Source: Planococcus sp. MB-3u-03 (lineage in GTDB: Bacteria; Bacillota; Bacilli; Bacillales_A; Planococcaceae). Taken from it: a stretch of 64,000 nt of DNA. Location: positions 787,501-851,500 of the forward strand of contig NZ_CP025135.1 of NCBI RefSeq assembly GCF_002833405.1, in the 5' to 3' direction. A model generated the notes under the pieces. That model worked only from the letters and a program-made list of their open reading frames with translations. It was not told where the DNA came from and made no database searches. The position numbers and the translations under genes are program-made. The number at the start of each line of letters is the position of its first letter. Positions within the stretch are counted from its first letter, which is position 1. Shown one piece after another: positions 28,040-36,856 of this stretch.

Positions 28040-29224
28040 GTGTCGAGCAAAATTACATTCATGCCGATCAGCCATACCGGCTGGGGGGCATTGGAACAAT
28101 TGGCGGGCGAAGCGGAACGCCTGAACGCCAGCAATATCCTTATTGTCACCGATCCGTTTCTGGACGAGCTGGGGATGACGAAAAAAATCGTCGAACCGCT
28201 GGAAGCGAAAGGATGGAAGACGAGCATCTACACAGAAGTCGTGCCGGAGCCGCCGCTCGAAGTCGGCGAAAGATTGGTCACTTACACGAAGGAGCATAAG
28301 TTTGACTTGGTCATCGGCCTTGGCGGCGGCAGTGCACTTGACCTTGCGAAATTAGCGGGTGTCCTAGCGACGCATGAAGGAAAAGTGGCCGACTACCTGA
28401 ATCTGACGGGCGAACGTGAGCTTGTTGATAAAGGCATACCGAAGATCTTGATTCCGACCACTTCCGGAACCGGTTCCGAAGTGACGAATATTGCCGTATT
28501 GTCATTGGAATCGACCAAAGATGTCGTGACGCATGATTACTTATTGCCCGACGTCGCGATCGTCGACCCGGCCTTGACGGTCTCCTTGCCGCCGAAAGTG
28601 ACAGCGGCAACGGGCATCGACGCGTTGACGCATGCGGTAGAGGCTTACGTATCGAAAAACGCCAACCCGGTGACAGACGGCCTGGCTTTGCAGGCAATCC
28701 GCTTGATCAGCGGGTCGATCCGCAGGGCTGTAGAGGACGGGGAAAACAAGGAAGCGCGCACGAATATGAGCTACGGCAGTTATCTGGCAGGATTGGCCTT
28801 CTTCAATGCCGGTGTTGCCGGTGTACACGCCTTGGCCTATCCGCTTGGCGGCCAATTCCATATATCGCACGGTGAATCCAATGCCGTCTTGCTGCCGTAT
28901 GTCATGGGCTATATCCGCCCGAGCTGTGAGAAGAGAATGAAGGACATCGTCGAGGCGATGGGTGTCAACGTCACGCAAATGGACGAACAACAAGCTTCCT
29001 ATGAATGCGTCGAGGAGTTGAAAAAACTCGTCGCCGACGTGAATATTCCCGTGTCGCTAAAAGGCTTCGATATCGGAGAAGGCGCTTTAGATAGCCTGGC
29101 AGACGATGGCATCAAGCAAACAAGAATCTTGGCGAGAAGCCCGATGCCGCTTGAGAGAGAAGATATTTACGCAATCTACCATGCCGCCTATTCAGGGGAA
29201 GTCGCTGAAAAGAAAACGGTGTGA
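28040..29224 (+). CDS. Iron-containing alcohol dehydrogenase
   Basis: A 394-residue group III dehydrogenase. NAD-binding GLGGGSALDLAKL, PTTSGTGSEVTNIAV, and metal site residues in THAVEAYVS and HALAYPLGGQFHISHGESNAVLLP are present. I use GTG 28040, which stands eight bases after AAAAGGAG; the longer reading from 27947 lacks an RBS. Likely oxidises or reduces short alcohols/aldehydes (butanol-dehydrogenase-like); substrate not determinable. Monocistronic, immediately downstream of the IS insertion. Confidence 0.88.
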   Translation: MSSKITFMPISHTGWGALEQLAGEAERLNASNILIVTDPFLDELGMTKKIVEPLEAKGWKTSIYTEVVPEPPLEVGERLVTYTKEHKFDLVIGLGGGSALDLAKLAGVLATHEGKVADYLNLTGERELVDKGIPKILIPTTSGTGSEVTNIAVLSLESTKDVVTHDYLLPDVAIVDPALTVSLPPKVTAATGIDALTHAVEAYVSKNANPVTDGLALQAIRLISGSIRRAVEDGENKEARTNMSYGSYLAGLAFFNAGVAGVHALAYPLGGQFHISHGESNAVLLPYVMGYIRPSCEKRMKDIVEAMGVNVTQMDEQQASYECVEELKKLVADVNIPVSLKGFDIGEGALDSLADDGIKQTRILARSPMPLEREDIYAIYHAAYSGEVAEKKTV

Positions 29225-29227
29225 TAT

Positions 29228-29277
29228 GAAAAAAAGCTGAAGCAGGAACCCATTCAGGTTCACGCTTCAGCTTTTGT
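29228..29277. terminator. Bidirectional terminator after the alcohol dehydrogenase
   Basis: AAAAGCTGAAGC / GCTTCAGCTTTT with an inner GAACC/GGTTC stem. Confidence 0.8.
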
Positions 29278-29300
29278 GTTTCTATAGAAGAAAGTGAGAA

Positions 29301-30329
29301 TTACAGCTTAGCGAACTCTGGGTCAGCGACTTTCACCAATTGCTTGCCGAGGTTGCTGCCTTCGAATAGGCCAAGGAATGCTTCCGGTGTTTTCTCGAAG
29401 CCTTCTGTGATCGTTTCCTCATATTTCAGTTTGCCTTCCTGCAGCCATCCGGCGAGTGCTTGTGCGCCTGTCTTGAAATCATGCGCGTAATCGCCGAGCG
29501 TGAAGCCTTTCATCATCGAGCTCGTCGTGATGAATTTCCACTGGATGCGCGGGCCAAGGTCCGCTTCCGGATTGTTATAGGAAGAAATCGTGCCACACAG
29601 GACGATGCGCGCATTGCGGTTGATCTCGAAAATGACTGCATCGGACACTTCGCCGCCGACATTATCGAAATAGACATCGACGCCGTTCGGGATGGCTTTC
29701 TTGAAATCTTCTTTGAAGCTATCGGATTTGTAGTTCACTGCGGCGTCGAATCCGAGTTCGTTGATGAGGTAATCGATCTTTTCCTGCGAGCCGGCGATGC
29801 CGACGACATGTGCGCCTTTCAGTTTGGCGATCTGTCCGACGACCGATCCGACCGCTCCCGCTGCGCCTGAGACGACGACTGTTTCGCCTTGTTGCGGCTT
29901 GCCGATATCGAGCAGTCCGAAATACGCCGTCAATCCAGTCAAGCCGAGTATGCCGAGGCGCGTCGTGATCGGGGCAAGTGATGGATCCACTTTCTGGACC
30001 GACTGGGCATTCGCGACATTATACTCCGCCCAGTTAAGCGTGCCGTTGACGACATCCCCTTGCTGGAACTTATCGGAATTCGACTCGACGACTTCCGCGA
30101 GAATGCCTCCGGTGATCGCTTCGTTCAATTTGAACGGCTCAACGTAAGATTTCACGTCTTTCATGCGCCCGCGCATATACGGGTCAACGGAAAGATATAA
30201 AGTTCTCAGCAATACTTCATCTTTTCCGATGGATGGAATCTCTTTTTCGATAAAATTAAAGTCCTTATCAGTGGGCGTGCCTTCTGGGCGGTTCGCCAAA
30301 TGGATTTCTTTGTATGTGTTTGGTGTCAT
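29301..30329 (-). CDS. NADP-dependent oxidoreductase, MDR/PTGR family
   Basis: A 342-residue zinc-independent medium-chain reductase (prostaglandin reductase / curcumin reductase CurA / YfmJ type). Motifs: YLSVDPYMRGRM near the N-terminus, LGLTGLTAYFGL, VSGAAGAVGSVVGQIAKLKG (cofactor loop), YFDNVGG, CGTISSYN. It reduces alpha,beta-unsaturated ketones/aldehydes using NADPH. ATG 30329 has AAGGAGG upstream; the 21 earlier codons are not needed. Confidence 0.88.
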   Translation of the reverse strand: MTPNTYKEIHLANRPEGTPTDKDFNFIEKEIPSIGKDEVLLRTLYLSVDPYMRGRMKDVKSYVEPFKLNEAITGGILAEVVESNSDKFQQGDVVNGTLNWAEYNVANAQSVQKVDPSLAPITTRLGILGLTGLTAYFGLLDIGKPQQGETVVVSGAAGAVGSVVGQIAKLKGAHVVGIAGSQEKIDYLINELGFDAAVNYKSDSFKEDFKKAIPNGVDVYFDNVGGEVSDAVIFEINRNARIVLCGTISSYNNPEADLGPRIQWKFITTSSMMKGFTLGDYAHDFKTGAQALAGWLQEGKLKYEETITEGFEKTPEAFLGLFEGSNLGKQLVKVADPEFAKL

Positions 30330-30483
30330 ATGAATTCCTCCTTGGAATAAGTTTGCATAGAAGAGCGTACCATTACCAAAGAAAGGAAACAAAAGTTCCG
30401 GCTTACCGAGCGCGTATTCTTGTAGTTGTCCTAGTCCTATGATATTTTGATATACCTAAGCTAAAGAGAAAAGAGGCCAAACG

Positions 30484-31611
30484 ATGAATCCCCAATACAA
30501 ACCATTATTCGAAGAAATCACTTTGCCGAACGGCGTCGTCCTGTCTGACCGTTTAGGCGTCGCACCGATGACTACATATTCAGGAAATCCGGACGGTACT
30601 GTCTCAGATGCAGAACTTGCCTATTACCAGCGCCGCGCAGGCCTCGGCAGCCTGTTCGTGTCCGCATGCATCGCGGTTTCGGAAAATGGCATCGCCTTCC
30701 CGAACCAGTTTGTCGCGTTCAAAGACGACGTCATGCCGCGCTTAAAGCAACTCGCAACTGAAATGAAGTCACAAGGCAGCAAAGCTATCCTGCAAATGCA
30801 GCACGGCGGCCGCCAAGGCCAACCGGATTTGATCGAAGCGGGTGAAACGGTCGCACCGAGCGCTATCGCAGAATCGGCCGACAAGCCGAAGCCGCGCGCT
30901 TTGACGGGAGAAGAGATCACCGCCATTATCCGCGATTTCGGCGAAACCACGCGCCGCGCAATCGAAGCCGGATTTGACGGCGTGGAAATCCATGGCGCCA
31001 ATACGTATTTGATCCAGCAATTCGTCTCAGCTACTTACAACCAGCGTGAAGACGAGTGGGGCGGCAGCTTGGAGAACCGTTTGAAATTCGGTTTGGCGGT
31101 CTTGGATGAAGTGAAACAAGTGGCTGCAAAACATGCGGACGATAGCTTCATCATCGGCTACCGTTTGTCACCGGAAGAAAACAATGCAGATTCCGTTGGC
31201 TATACGATCAAAGAAACGCAACAATTGGTTGAGCGCTTGATCGAAGGCGGCATCCATTATATCCACGTATCGCTTATGGAATTCAAAAAAGCGCCGCGTG
31301 GCATGGAAGAGGGGGACAGCATCGTCCAAATCCTGTCGAAACAGATCAATGGCCGTGTGCCGTTTGTCGTAGTCGGCGGCGTCACGCGTCCCGGCCACGC
31401 GGTAGCTGCGCTTGAAGAAGGAGCGGATATCGTCGTCATGGGCCGCCAAGCATTGGTCGACCCGGAATGGACCGAGAAAGTGAAGCAAGGAAACGAAGCG
31501 GACATCAACGAAACGATCCCGCAAGAACTGGTCGGCAAACTCGACATCCCGGAAACGATGTGGAACGCCATCACCTCTTACGGCATGGTCAAAGTGGACG
31601 CGAAAGTATAA
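30484..31611 (+). CDS. Old yellow enzyme family flavin oxidoreductase
   Basis: A 375-residue FMN enzyme (NADH:flavin oxidoreductase, YqiG/OYE-like). TIM-barrel motifs: LSDRLGVAPMTTY, ILQMQHGGRQ (substrate-binding His), GVEIHGANTYLIQQFVSATYNQREDEWGGSLENR, and VVVGGVTRPGHA with DIVVMGRQAL (FMN phosphate). AGAGGCC precedes ATG 30484. Reduces activated C=C bonds. It is divergent from the MDR reductase; both could act on electrophilic enones, an inference. Confidence 0.9.
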   Translation: MNPQYKPLFEEITLPNGVVLSDRLGVAPMTTYSGNPDGTVSDAELAYYQRRAGLGSLFVSACIAVSENGIAFPNQFVAFKDDVMPRLKQLATEMKSQGSKAILQMQHGGRQGQPDLIEAGETVAPSAIAESADKPKPRALTGEEITAIIRDFGETTRRAIEAGFDGVEIHGANTYLIQQFVSATYNQREDEWGGSLENRLKFGLAVLDEVKQVAAKHADDSFIIGYRLSPEENNADSVGYTIKETQQLVERLIEGGIHYIHVSLMEFKKAPRGMEEGDSIVQILSKQINGRVPFVVVGGVTRPGHAVAALEEGADIVVMGRQALVDPEWTEKVKQGNEADINETIPQELVGKLDIPETMWNAITSYGMVKVDAKV

Positions 31612-31618
31612 AGAACAG

Positions 31619-31655
31619 CAAGCTCCCAAACCGGATATGGCTTGGGAGCTTTTTG
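31619..31655 (+). terminator. Terminator after the OYE gene
   Basis: AAGCTCCCAA / TTGGGAGCTTTTT, loop of 12 bases. Confidence 0.85.
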
Positions 31656-31727
31656 ATCCGGCTGAAAACGCGGATCTGTTATATTTGATAGACTGAAAAT
31701 GAAGAATAAGATACGGGGAGGGATTAT

Positions 31728-32372
31728 GTGTCACTGATTCCAGCTGAAGACTTGAAGCATATCTTCTCGGTCGAGGCGAAGTTTTACCATACTGAAATAG
31801 AGGAAGAGACATTTCTGATGCGCCGCGAAGCGCGCATCAGGCGAAACGGTGCCTTTACCACTCGAACGGATGCAGTGATCGTCATGATCAATCCGTCCAA
31901 TTGTGCACAAGCCGGGAAAACCGTAAATAGCCCGCGGGAGGCAGAGTGGATCCCCACCAAACCGAATCCGACACAATACCAGCTGATGAATTTGATGGAG
32001 CGCCAAGCATGGGATTTGATCACGCTCATCAATTTATCGGATATTTGTGAAGGAAATATCATGAACTTCAAAAGCATTGAAAACAAGTTCAATGAAGCAG
32101 GGATCCCTCATTCCTTGTTCCAGGAACAAAACACCCAACAACGCGAAGAATTGCTGGGAACTTCAGTACATCTCATTTTTGCATGGGGTTCGTCGACTGT
32201 CGCCAAGAGGCTCGCTGCCCAGTTCGGCTTGTTCCAAAATGGCTGTGCAGAAAAGCCGTATGATTATGCGAAAGCATGGGTGGCAGGTGAAAATGGATTT
32301 CCGCGCCATCCGAAACCCGCGACGATGGCGGACCGGGTTGTATGGCTAGAGAGGATGGAATCCTTACTTTAG
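31728..32372 (+). CDS. DUF1643-like protein
   Basis: A 214-residue soluble protein starting at GTG 31728 (GGGGAGGG upstream; an overlapping ATG two bases earlier ends at once). TDAVIVMINPSNC, then LMNLMERQAWDLITLINLSDI, VHLIFAWGSSTVAKR and FPRHPKPATM agree with DUF1643, whose function is unknown. Single gene, ending in a strong hairpin. I see no catalytic motif that would justify a function. Confidence 0.65.
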   Translation: MSLIPAEDLKHIFSVEAKFYHTEIEEETFLMRREARIRRNGAFTTRTDAVIVMINPSNCAQAGKTVNSPREAEWIPTKPNPTQYQLMNLMERQAWDLITLINLSDICEGNIMNFKSIENKFNEAGIPHSLFQEQNTQQREELLGTSVHLIFAWGSSTVAKRLAAQFGLFQNGCAEKPYDYAKAWVAGENGFPRHPKPATMADRVVWLERMESLL

Positions 32373-32410
32373 GGAATAAGCAATTTCATAGTGAATAGCG
32401 TACGAAAGAA

Positions 32411-32466
32411 TATAGACAGCCAAAGCCCGCTTTTATAAAGCGGGCTTTGGCTGTCTATTATTTTTC
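32411..32466. terminator. Bidirectional terminator
   Basis: ATAGACAGCCAAAGCCCGCTT pairs, over at least 20 bp, with its complement around TTATA, then T-rich sequence. The end of the converging GIY-YIG gene's ancestral frame (32458) falls inside it. Confidence 0.85.
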
Positions 32467-33138
32467 TTTCAGCACCCCAGCCGATACCAAATTATTCAAT
32501 GCACCCTGATTTTTAAAGCGGAAATAACCGCTCAAACGATTCAGGTCTTTATGGGTCAGCTGCGAAAAATCGACAGCCAGTTCGTAGCGGCCTTCAAGCT
32601 TGTTTAGTAGGGTTTTGGCGAATGCCGCCTGCTTGGGCGTCAGCGGTTTGTCATCTTTTTCCGCCTTCGATGATGGGGAGCCTTCAATTGTTTGCCCGCC
32701 CGAAATCGTCTGCTGGATAGTATCAGGTTATCCGCCAGCTTTTAGCCAGGCCACATCGTCCTGATTCAAAGCAAACCATTCACCTTCGAGCCGTTTGTCT
32801 TTGAAATGCTGATGAAAGGCAGCTTTTGTCTGATGGTGGTTGCCGGATTTAATCAAATGGATCAATTTGTTTTCGAAAGGAAGCTTCACGACAAAGAGGT
32901 TCATATACCGTTCCACATGCTTGGTTTTGCCGATTTTGAAAGAACCATTCAAGTGCTCTTGCACGAAATAGACATAGCCTGGCGCTTCTCCGGAAATGTC
33001 AGGGGATTCCATGACCTGCTTCAGAGCGGCTTGGTTTGGTTCATATAGATAGACTTTCGAAATCGGAGTAGCATTAGGGTCATGAGTTACTGTTTCAGTA
33101 GATGAGGATAACCATTTATTCAATAGGTTTTTTAGCAT
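32458..33138 (-). pseudogene. GIY-YIG (T5orf172/MUG113-type) nuclease-family protein with an in-frame stop
   Basis: From ATG 33138 (GAAAGGG upstream) the frame gives 136 residues: a 45-residue leader, then GYVYFVQEHLNGSFKIGKTKHVERYMNL, the GIY-YIG core, to KAGG at TAA 32728-32730. The same frame then continues without interruption for 89 more codons (PDTIQQTISGGQ ... LTPKQAAFAKTLLNKLEGRYELAVDF ... GVLKEK) to a stop at 32458. So a single nonsense codon separates the nuclease-like domain from a C-terminal domain. A shortened protein may still be made. It is divergent from an Xre regulator. Confidence 0.75.
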
Positions 33139-33237
33139 AATCAAAACCCTTTCTATATTTATTTCCAAATTTACGTGATATTGTGATTATAACTTAATTA
33201 TGAATATGTTACTATTTAATTATTATGTATAATTCTT

Positions 33238-33257
33238 AACTAGTATCAATACCAGTT
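33238..33257. promoter_or_regulatory. Candidate operator between GIY-YIG gene and Xre regulator
   Basis: AACT-ag-TAT-ca-ATA-cc-AGTT is a dyad-symmetric 20-mer just downstream of a plus-strand TATAAT (33228-33233). Position fits autoregulation by the Xre protein at 33334. Confidence 0.4.
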
Positions 33258-33333
33258 CATGTAAATGAAGCGATTATTTCAACCAACCAACAAATGAATA
33301 AAGTAAGTAAATTGATTGTGAAGGGGTCTATCT

Positions 33334-33687
33334 ATGGCAAAGTTAGCAGAAAACCTAAAGGCGCTCAGAGTACAGAACAAATTGTCGATGCAAGTGGTTG
33401 CGGATCATCTAATAATAACACGTGCAACTTATAGTAATTTCGAAACCGGGAAAGGTGAGCCGAATCTCAAATTGCTGGTGAAAATGGCAGACCTCTATAA
33501 TGTCTCGCTCGATGAACTTTCAGGCCGGCAGTTTACTCCGAATGGTGTAGTCATTGATCAAGTAAGGATGAAAACGGAAATGAATAGGGAGATCAATGCG
33601 ATGGTAAAGCAAATCGCTAATGAATTCATCCAAAGCAAGGAAGCGGATATTGTAAAGCGGATCCAAAAGAAGTTCAGCTTGGCGTAG
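33334..33687 (+). CDS. Xre-family transcriptional regulator
   Basis: A 117-residue protein. Residues 5-60 form a Cro/CI helix-turn-helix (LKALRVQNKLSMQVVADHL, then SNFETGKGEPNLKLLVKMADLYNVSLDEL). The C-terminal 50 residues are helical and charged, without a known domain. GAAGGGG precedes ATG 33334. It is divergent from the broken GIY-YIG gene with a dyad in between. Confidence 0.85.
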   Translation: MAKLAENLKALRVQNKLSMQVVADHLIITRATYSNFETGKGEPNLKLLVKMADLYNVSLDELSGRQFTPNGVVIDQVRMKTEMNREINAMVKQIANEFIQSKEADIVKRIQKKFSLA

Positions 33688-33710
33688 CATTCATATAGAA
33701 GCAATACACA

Positions 33711-33739
33711 AAAAAAGACTGGAGCGCTCCAGTCTTTTT
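33711..33739 (+). terminator. Terminator after the Xre gene
   Basis: AAAAAGACTGGAGC / GCTCCAGTCTTTTT, a stem with almost no loop. Confidence 0.85.
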
Positions 33740-33781
33740 CATTGCTAATAATGGCTTGTAAGCTGGAAGGGGGGGAGCAGT

Positions 33782-34303
33782 ATGGATTACCGGATCAAGG
33801 AACAAGCAGGATTCTCGCCGAAGATCGGCGAACTCGTGTCGATGCTCGACTATACGCGCGCGGTTACATTGGCGGATGTAGAAGGTTTGTCTATCGAAGC
33901 GCTCGATTATTTGGCTGATGGGCAATCGAATTCGATCGGGGCGCTCTTGATGCACATGGCGGCAATTGAATTTGTGCACCAGGTCATCACGTTCGAAAAC
34001 CGTGACTTGACACAACAGGAGCTGGAGCAATGGCTCGTGCCGCTTGAACTTGGGGACAAAGCGAGAAGCGCGATCCGCAACCATCCGCTTGATTATTACC
34101 TAGATGAATTAAAGAAGGTCAGGGATCATACGCTGTCGCTATTGGAAAGTGTCAATGATAGCTGGTTGTACGAAGAAGGGCAGTGTGATCACGGAGTTGT
34201 CTACAATAAGTACTTTCTCTGGTTCCATGTCGTGGAAGACGAAACGAGCCACCGGGGGCAGATCCGCATGACCAAACGTATTTGCCAAAATAATAAACAT
34301 TAA
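33782..34303 (+). CDS. DinB-family protein
   Basis: A 173-residue four-helix-bundle protein of the DinB/YfiT superfamily. The metal-site histidines are visible: SIGALLMHMAAIEFVH (His 1) and FHVVEDETSHRGQIRMTKR (last two His). Members are metal-dependent, many thiol-linked transferases, but this one's substrate is unknown. GGAAGGGGGGG precedes ATG 33782. Confidence 0.85.
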   Translation: MDYRIKEQAGFSPKIGELVSMLDYTRAVTLADVEGLSIEALDYLADGQSNSIGALLMHMAAIEFVHQVITFENRDLTQQELEQWLVPLELGDKARSAIRNHPLDYYLDELKKVRDHTLSLLESVNDSWLYEEGQCDHGVVYNKYFLWFHVVEDETSHRGQIRMTKRICQNNKH

Positions 34304-34336
34304 AAAACTCAAGGCTTTCATACGCCTTGAGTTTTT
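34302..34336. terminator. Bidirectional terminator overlapping the next gene's last codons
   Basis: AAAAAACTCAAGG / CCTTGAGTTTTTT; it contains the stop codon of the converging gene at 34318. Confidence 0.85.
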
Positions 34337-34737
34337 TCTGTATTCCTATGGATGCCTCTAGTAGTAAATCCGACTATACTGAGAGTCATTTGCGTGAAAC
34401 CGAGGAAGAAAAAGAACACGAGAGGCAAATACCATTCCCCGAGCAACACGATCGGCAATGCAGCACTTAGCGATAGCAGGATTCCTAAACCAAGATTCGC
34501 CACAAAAAACACCCGCGTTTTCTTCATGAACCCATAAACCGCAACCACGGCATTCCCGATTCCGAAGACAATCATTCCATACATAGCTAAAGCGGACCAA
34601 CTACTGAAGGGCATGACGCCGGCCCACTCGGATGGAAATTCCACGAACACCCCCATGAACGGCAGCATGGAAATGCCCATATAAAATGCGCCTAACGACA
34701 TTGCTAGATTAAATGCAGCGACCAGTTTTGTCAGCAA
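34318..34737 (-). CDS. Four-helix membrane protein, unknown function
   Basis: A 139-residue hydrophobic protein with four predicted membrane helices and a short basic C-terminus. TTG 34737 stands six bases after AAAGGAGG. No recognisable family motif. Its 3' end runs into a terminator shared with the dinB-like gene. Confidence 0.65.
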   Translation of the reverse strand: MLTKLVAAFNLAMSLGAFYMGISMLPFMGVFVEFPSEWAGVMPFSSWSALAMYGMIVFGIGNAVVAVYGFMKKTRVFFVANLGLGILLSLSAALPIVLLGEWYLPLVFFFFLGFTQMTLSIVGFTTRGIHRNTEKTQGV

Positions 34738-34817
34738 GATCTTTTCCTCCTTTGGTTTCGAAGAATGGGCAAGTTGCTCTGAAATTTACTGTTTTCAAAA
34801 AGCGAAGGAAGTCAGGA

Positions 34818-35027
34818 CTATTCTTCTTCCTGGTATTCCAATACATCGCCTGGCTGGCAGTCGAGCACTTTGCAGATGGCTTCAAGAGTCGAGAAGCGGA
34901 TCGCTTTCGCTTTGCCGTTTTTCAGGATGGACAAATTGGGCATGGTGACGCCGACTTTTTCGGATAGCTCGGTCATGCTCATTTTGCGCTTGGCGAGCAT
35001 GACGTCGAGATTTATGATGATTGGCAT
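34818..35027 (-). CDS. Small Cro/CI-type regulator (YozG-like)
   Basis: A 69-residue helix-turn-helix protein (MLAKRKMSMTELSEKVGVTM, then LEAICKVLDCQPGDVLEY). GAGGTGA precedes ATG 35027. It follows the DUF2975 gene by nine bases, and this DUF2975-plus-small-HTH pair is common in Bacillota, so an operon is likely. Confidence 0.85.
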   Translation of the reverse strand: MPIIINLDVMLAKRKMSMTELSEKVGVTMPNLSILKNGKAKAIRFSTLEAICKVLDCQPGDVLEYQEEE

Positions 35028-35036
35028 GGTATCACC

Positions 35037-35516
35037 TCAGACCGTAAGATCGTTTTCTGATTTGATGTCGATGGCGTGCGTAAGCAGCTTCTGCAAAACC
35101 GCTGCGAAAACGGCGATGACAAGTGCGCCGAAGCCAATCGCCGCGCCCATGAGGATCAGTCCCGGGGCATCATCAATTTCTGCGATGATGTAAAACAACG
35201 GCATTGCGAGAACGTAAATGCCGGTGATCACCAGCGCACACCGTTTGATGTTTTTGATCGCCGTCACTGAGCGCACAGAGAAGGCGATATTGTCATCGAT
35301 AAAGCTCAATAATTTATAAGTCTGGTACAGCGCGACGAAATACGCAACCGCTGTTGCATAAAGCAAGGTGACAAACACATATTGCAAAAACGCCAGCTGA
35401 TCAGGACCGTCCTGGATAATGCCCGAAAGCGGTGGCACCACGAAGATGCAAAGCGCGATGACCGGTAGCGCCATGAGAAATAGCACCACTTTCAAAAACA
35501 AAGTCTCCCGTTTCAT
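35037..35516 (-). CDS. DUF2975 family membrane protein
   Basis: A 159-residue protein with four membrane helices and the family stretch FIDDNIAFSVRSVTAIKNIKRCA before helix 3. ATG 35516 is preceded by GAGGTGTG; three earlier codons are dispensable. Paired with the small Cro/CI regulator downstream. Function unknown. Confidence 0.8.
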   Translation of the reverse strand: MKRETLFLKVVLFLMALPVIALCIFVVPPLSGIIQDGPDQLAFLQYVFVTLLYATAVAYFVALYQTYKLLSFIDDNIAFSVRSVTAIKNIKRCALVITGIYVLAMPLFYIIAEIDDAPGLILMGAAIGFGALVIAVFAAVLQKLLTHAIDIKSENDLTV

Positions 35517-35720
35517 AAAACACACCTCTTTACTTCTTAATATCCAAAGTATAGCGATTTATTTATCGTTTATCAATAAATAATTGTTGTTTAGCGATAT
35601 TACAATTTTGAAAGGAAAGGATGAACAGATGCATTTGTAATCAGTTTCTAACAAGTTGCACCTGTTAATTAAAGAAGATCACCTTAATTGTAAATTCTCT
35701 AGTCTTTTATTATCAGAATA

Positions 35721-35749
35721 TTGAAATATTTATTGGAGAAGAGTACACT
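35721..35749 (+). promoter_or_regulatory. Sigma-A-like promoter of the acoAB unit
   Basis: TTGAAA (35721-35726), 17 bases, TACACT (35744-35749), 71 bases before GTG 35820. No clear sigma-54 (-24/-12) element is seen, unlike B. subtilis acoA. Confidence 0.5.
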
Positions 35750-35819
35750 GAGAGTGTTTAGGCCTATGGAATTTGTCGCACGCCATCCGAATTTATGGAG
35801 TAAAAAAGGAGGAGTAGCA

Positions 35820-36833
35820 GTGACTAAGTTCGAAGAAAAACAGCCTTCTGTATCTGTCGACAAGCTGATGTGGATGTACGAGCAAATGGTCAAGATCCGC
35901 TATTATGAAGACCAGATGGTGGAGGCGTATACGGAAGGCAAGTCACCGGTGTTCAATATCGGTGAAGGCCCCGTGCCGGGTGAAATGCATCTCGCGACCG
36001 GGCAGGAACCAGCCGCCGCCGGCATGATGGTGCATTTGACGAAAGACGATACGGTAACCGCGCCGCACCGTCCGCATCATCACGCCATCGCCAAAGGTGT
36101 CGACTTGAAGAAAATGACGGCGGAGATTTTCGGAAAAGAATCAGGTCTCGGAAAAGGCAAAGGCGGGCATATGCATTTGTTCGATCCGGAAGTGAAATTC
36201 TCATGTGGCGGCATCGTGGCAGCCGGCATTCCGCATGCGGTCGGTGCGGCTATGGCCAATAAAATGAAAGGAAAAGACTGGGTCGCCGTGGCATTCATCG
36301 GTGAAGGAGCGGCAAATGCCGGAGCGTTTCATGAATCGCTCAACTTGGCAGCGCTGTGGAATTTGCCGTTCATCATCGTCGTCGAAGACAATTCATACGG
36401 CATTTCGGTTCCAAAGACGGCGTCGACTTCTGTCGAATCGAATGACCTGCGCGCTTCGGCGTATGGCGTAGCGGGGGCTTATGTAAAAGATAATGATCCG
36501 ATCGCGATGTACAAGGCATCGGAAGAAGCGGTCAACCGGGCACGCAACGGACAGGGCCCGACAATCATCGAAATTGAAACTTTCCGTTTCCTCGGCCATT
36601 TCCAGGGCGATCCCGAGTTATACCGGGACAAGGAAGAAGTGCCGGGACTGCGGGCGCGCGACCCGATCATGAAACTGCGCCAGCAGCTCTTGGATGCGGA
36701 ACATGTGAATGAACCGGAACTGGAAGAAATCGAAACACGCGCCAAACAACAAGTGGACGAAGCCTACCAGTTTGCACGCGACAGCGATTATCCGAAACCT
36801 GAAGCCGCATTGGATGACGTCTTTACATCTTAA
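35820..36833 (+). CDS. acoA: 2-oxoacid/acetoin dehydrogenase E1 alpha
   Basis: A 337-residue thiamine diphosphate enzyme subunit. TPP motif GEGAANAGAFHESLNLAALWNLP with VEDNSYGIS; GGHMHLFDPEVKFSCGGIVAAGIP and EIETFRFLGHFQGDPELYR are typical of AcoA-like E1 alpha. GTG 35820 follows AAAGGAGG; the longer reading from 35721 would start at the -35 box. First gene of a three-gene unit with E1 beta and a lipoyl protein. Acetoin is the best-guess substrate; another 2-oxoacid is possible. Confidence 0.82.
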   Translation: MTKFEEKQPSVSVDKLMWMYEQMVKIRYYEDQMVEAYTEGKSPVFNIGEGPVPGEMHLATGQEPAAAGMMVHLTKDDTVTAPHRPHHHAIAKGVDLKKMTAEIFGKESGLGKGKGGHMHLFDPEVKFSCGGIVAAGIPHAVGAAMANKMKGKDWVAVAFIGEGAANAGAFHESLNLAALWNLPFIIVVEDNSYGISVPKTASTSVESNDLRASAYGVAGAYVKDNDPIAMYKASEEAVNRARNGQGPTIIEIETFRFLGHFQGDPELYRDKEEVPGLRARDPIMKLRQQLLDAEHVNEPELEEIETRAKQQVDEAYQFARDSDYPKPEAALDDVFTS

Positions 36834-36856
36834 ATCCGGAAAGGAGCCTATCCGAA

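Noticed and set aside
35600..35760. Sigma-54 promoter for acoA
   Set aside because: No TGGCAC-N5-TTGC element; a sigma-A-like TTGAAA-17-TACACT is present instead, and no AcoR-type activator is nearby.
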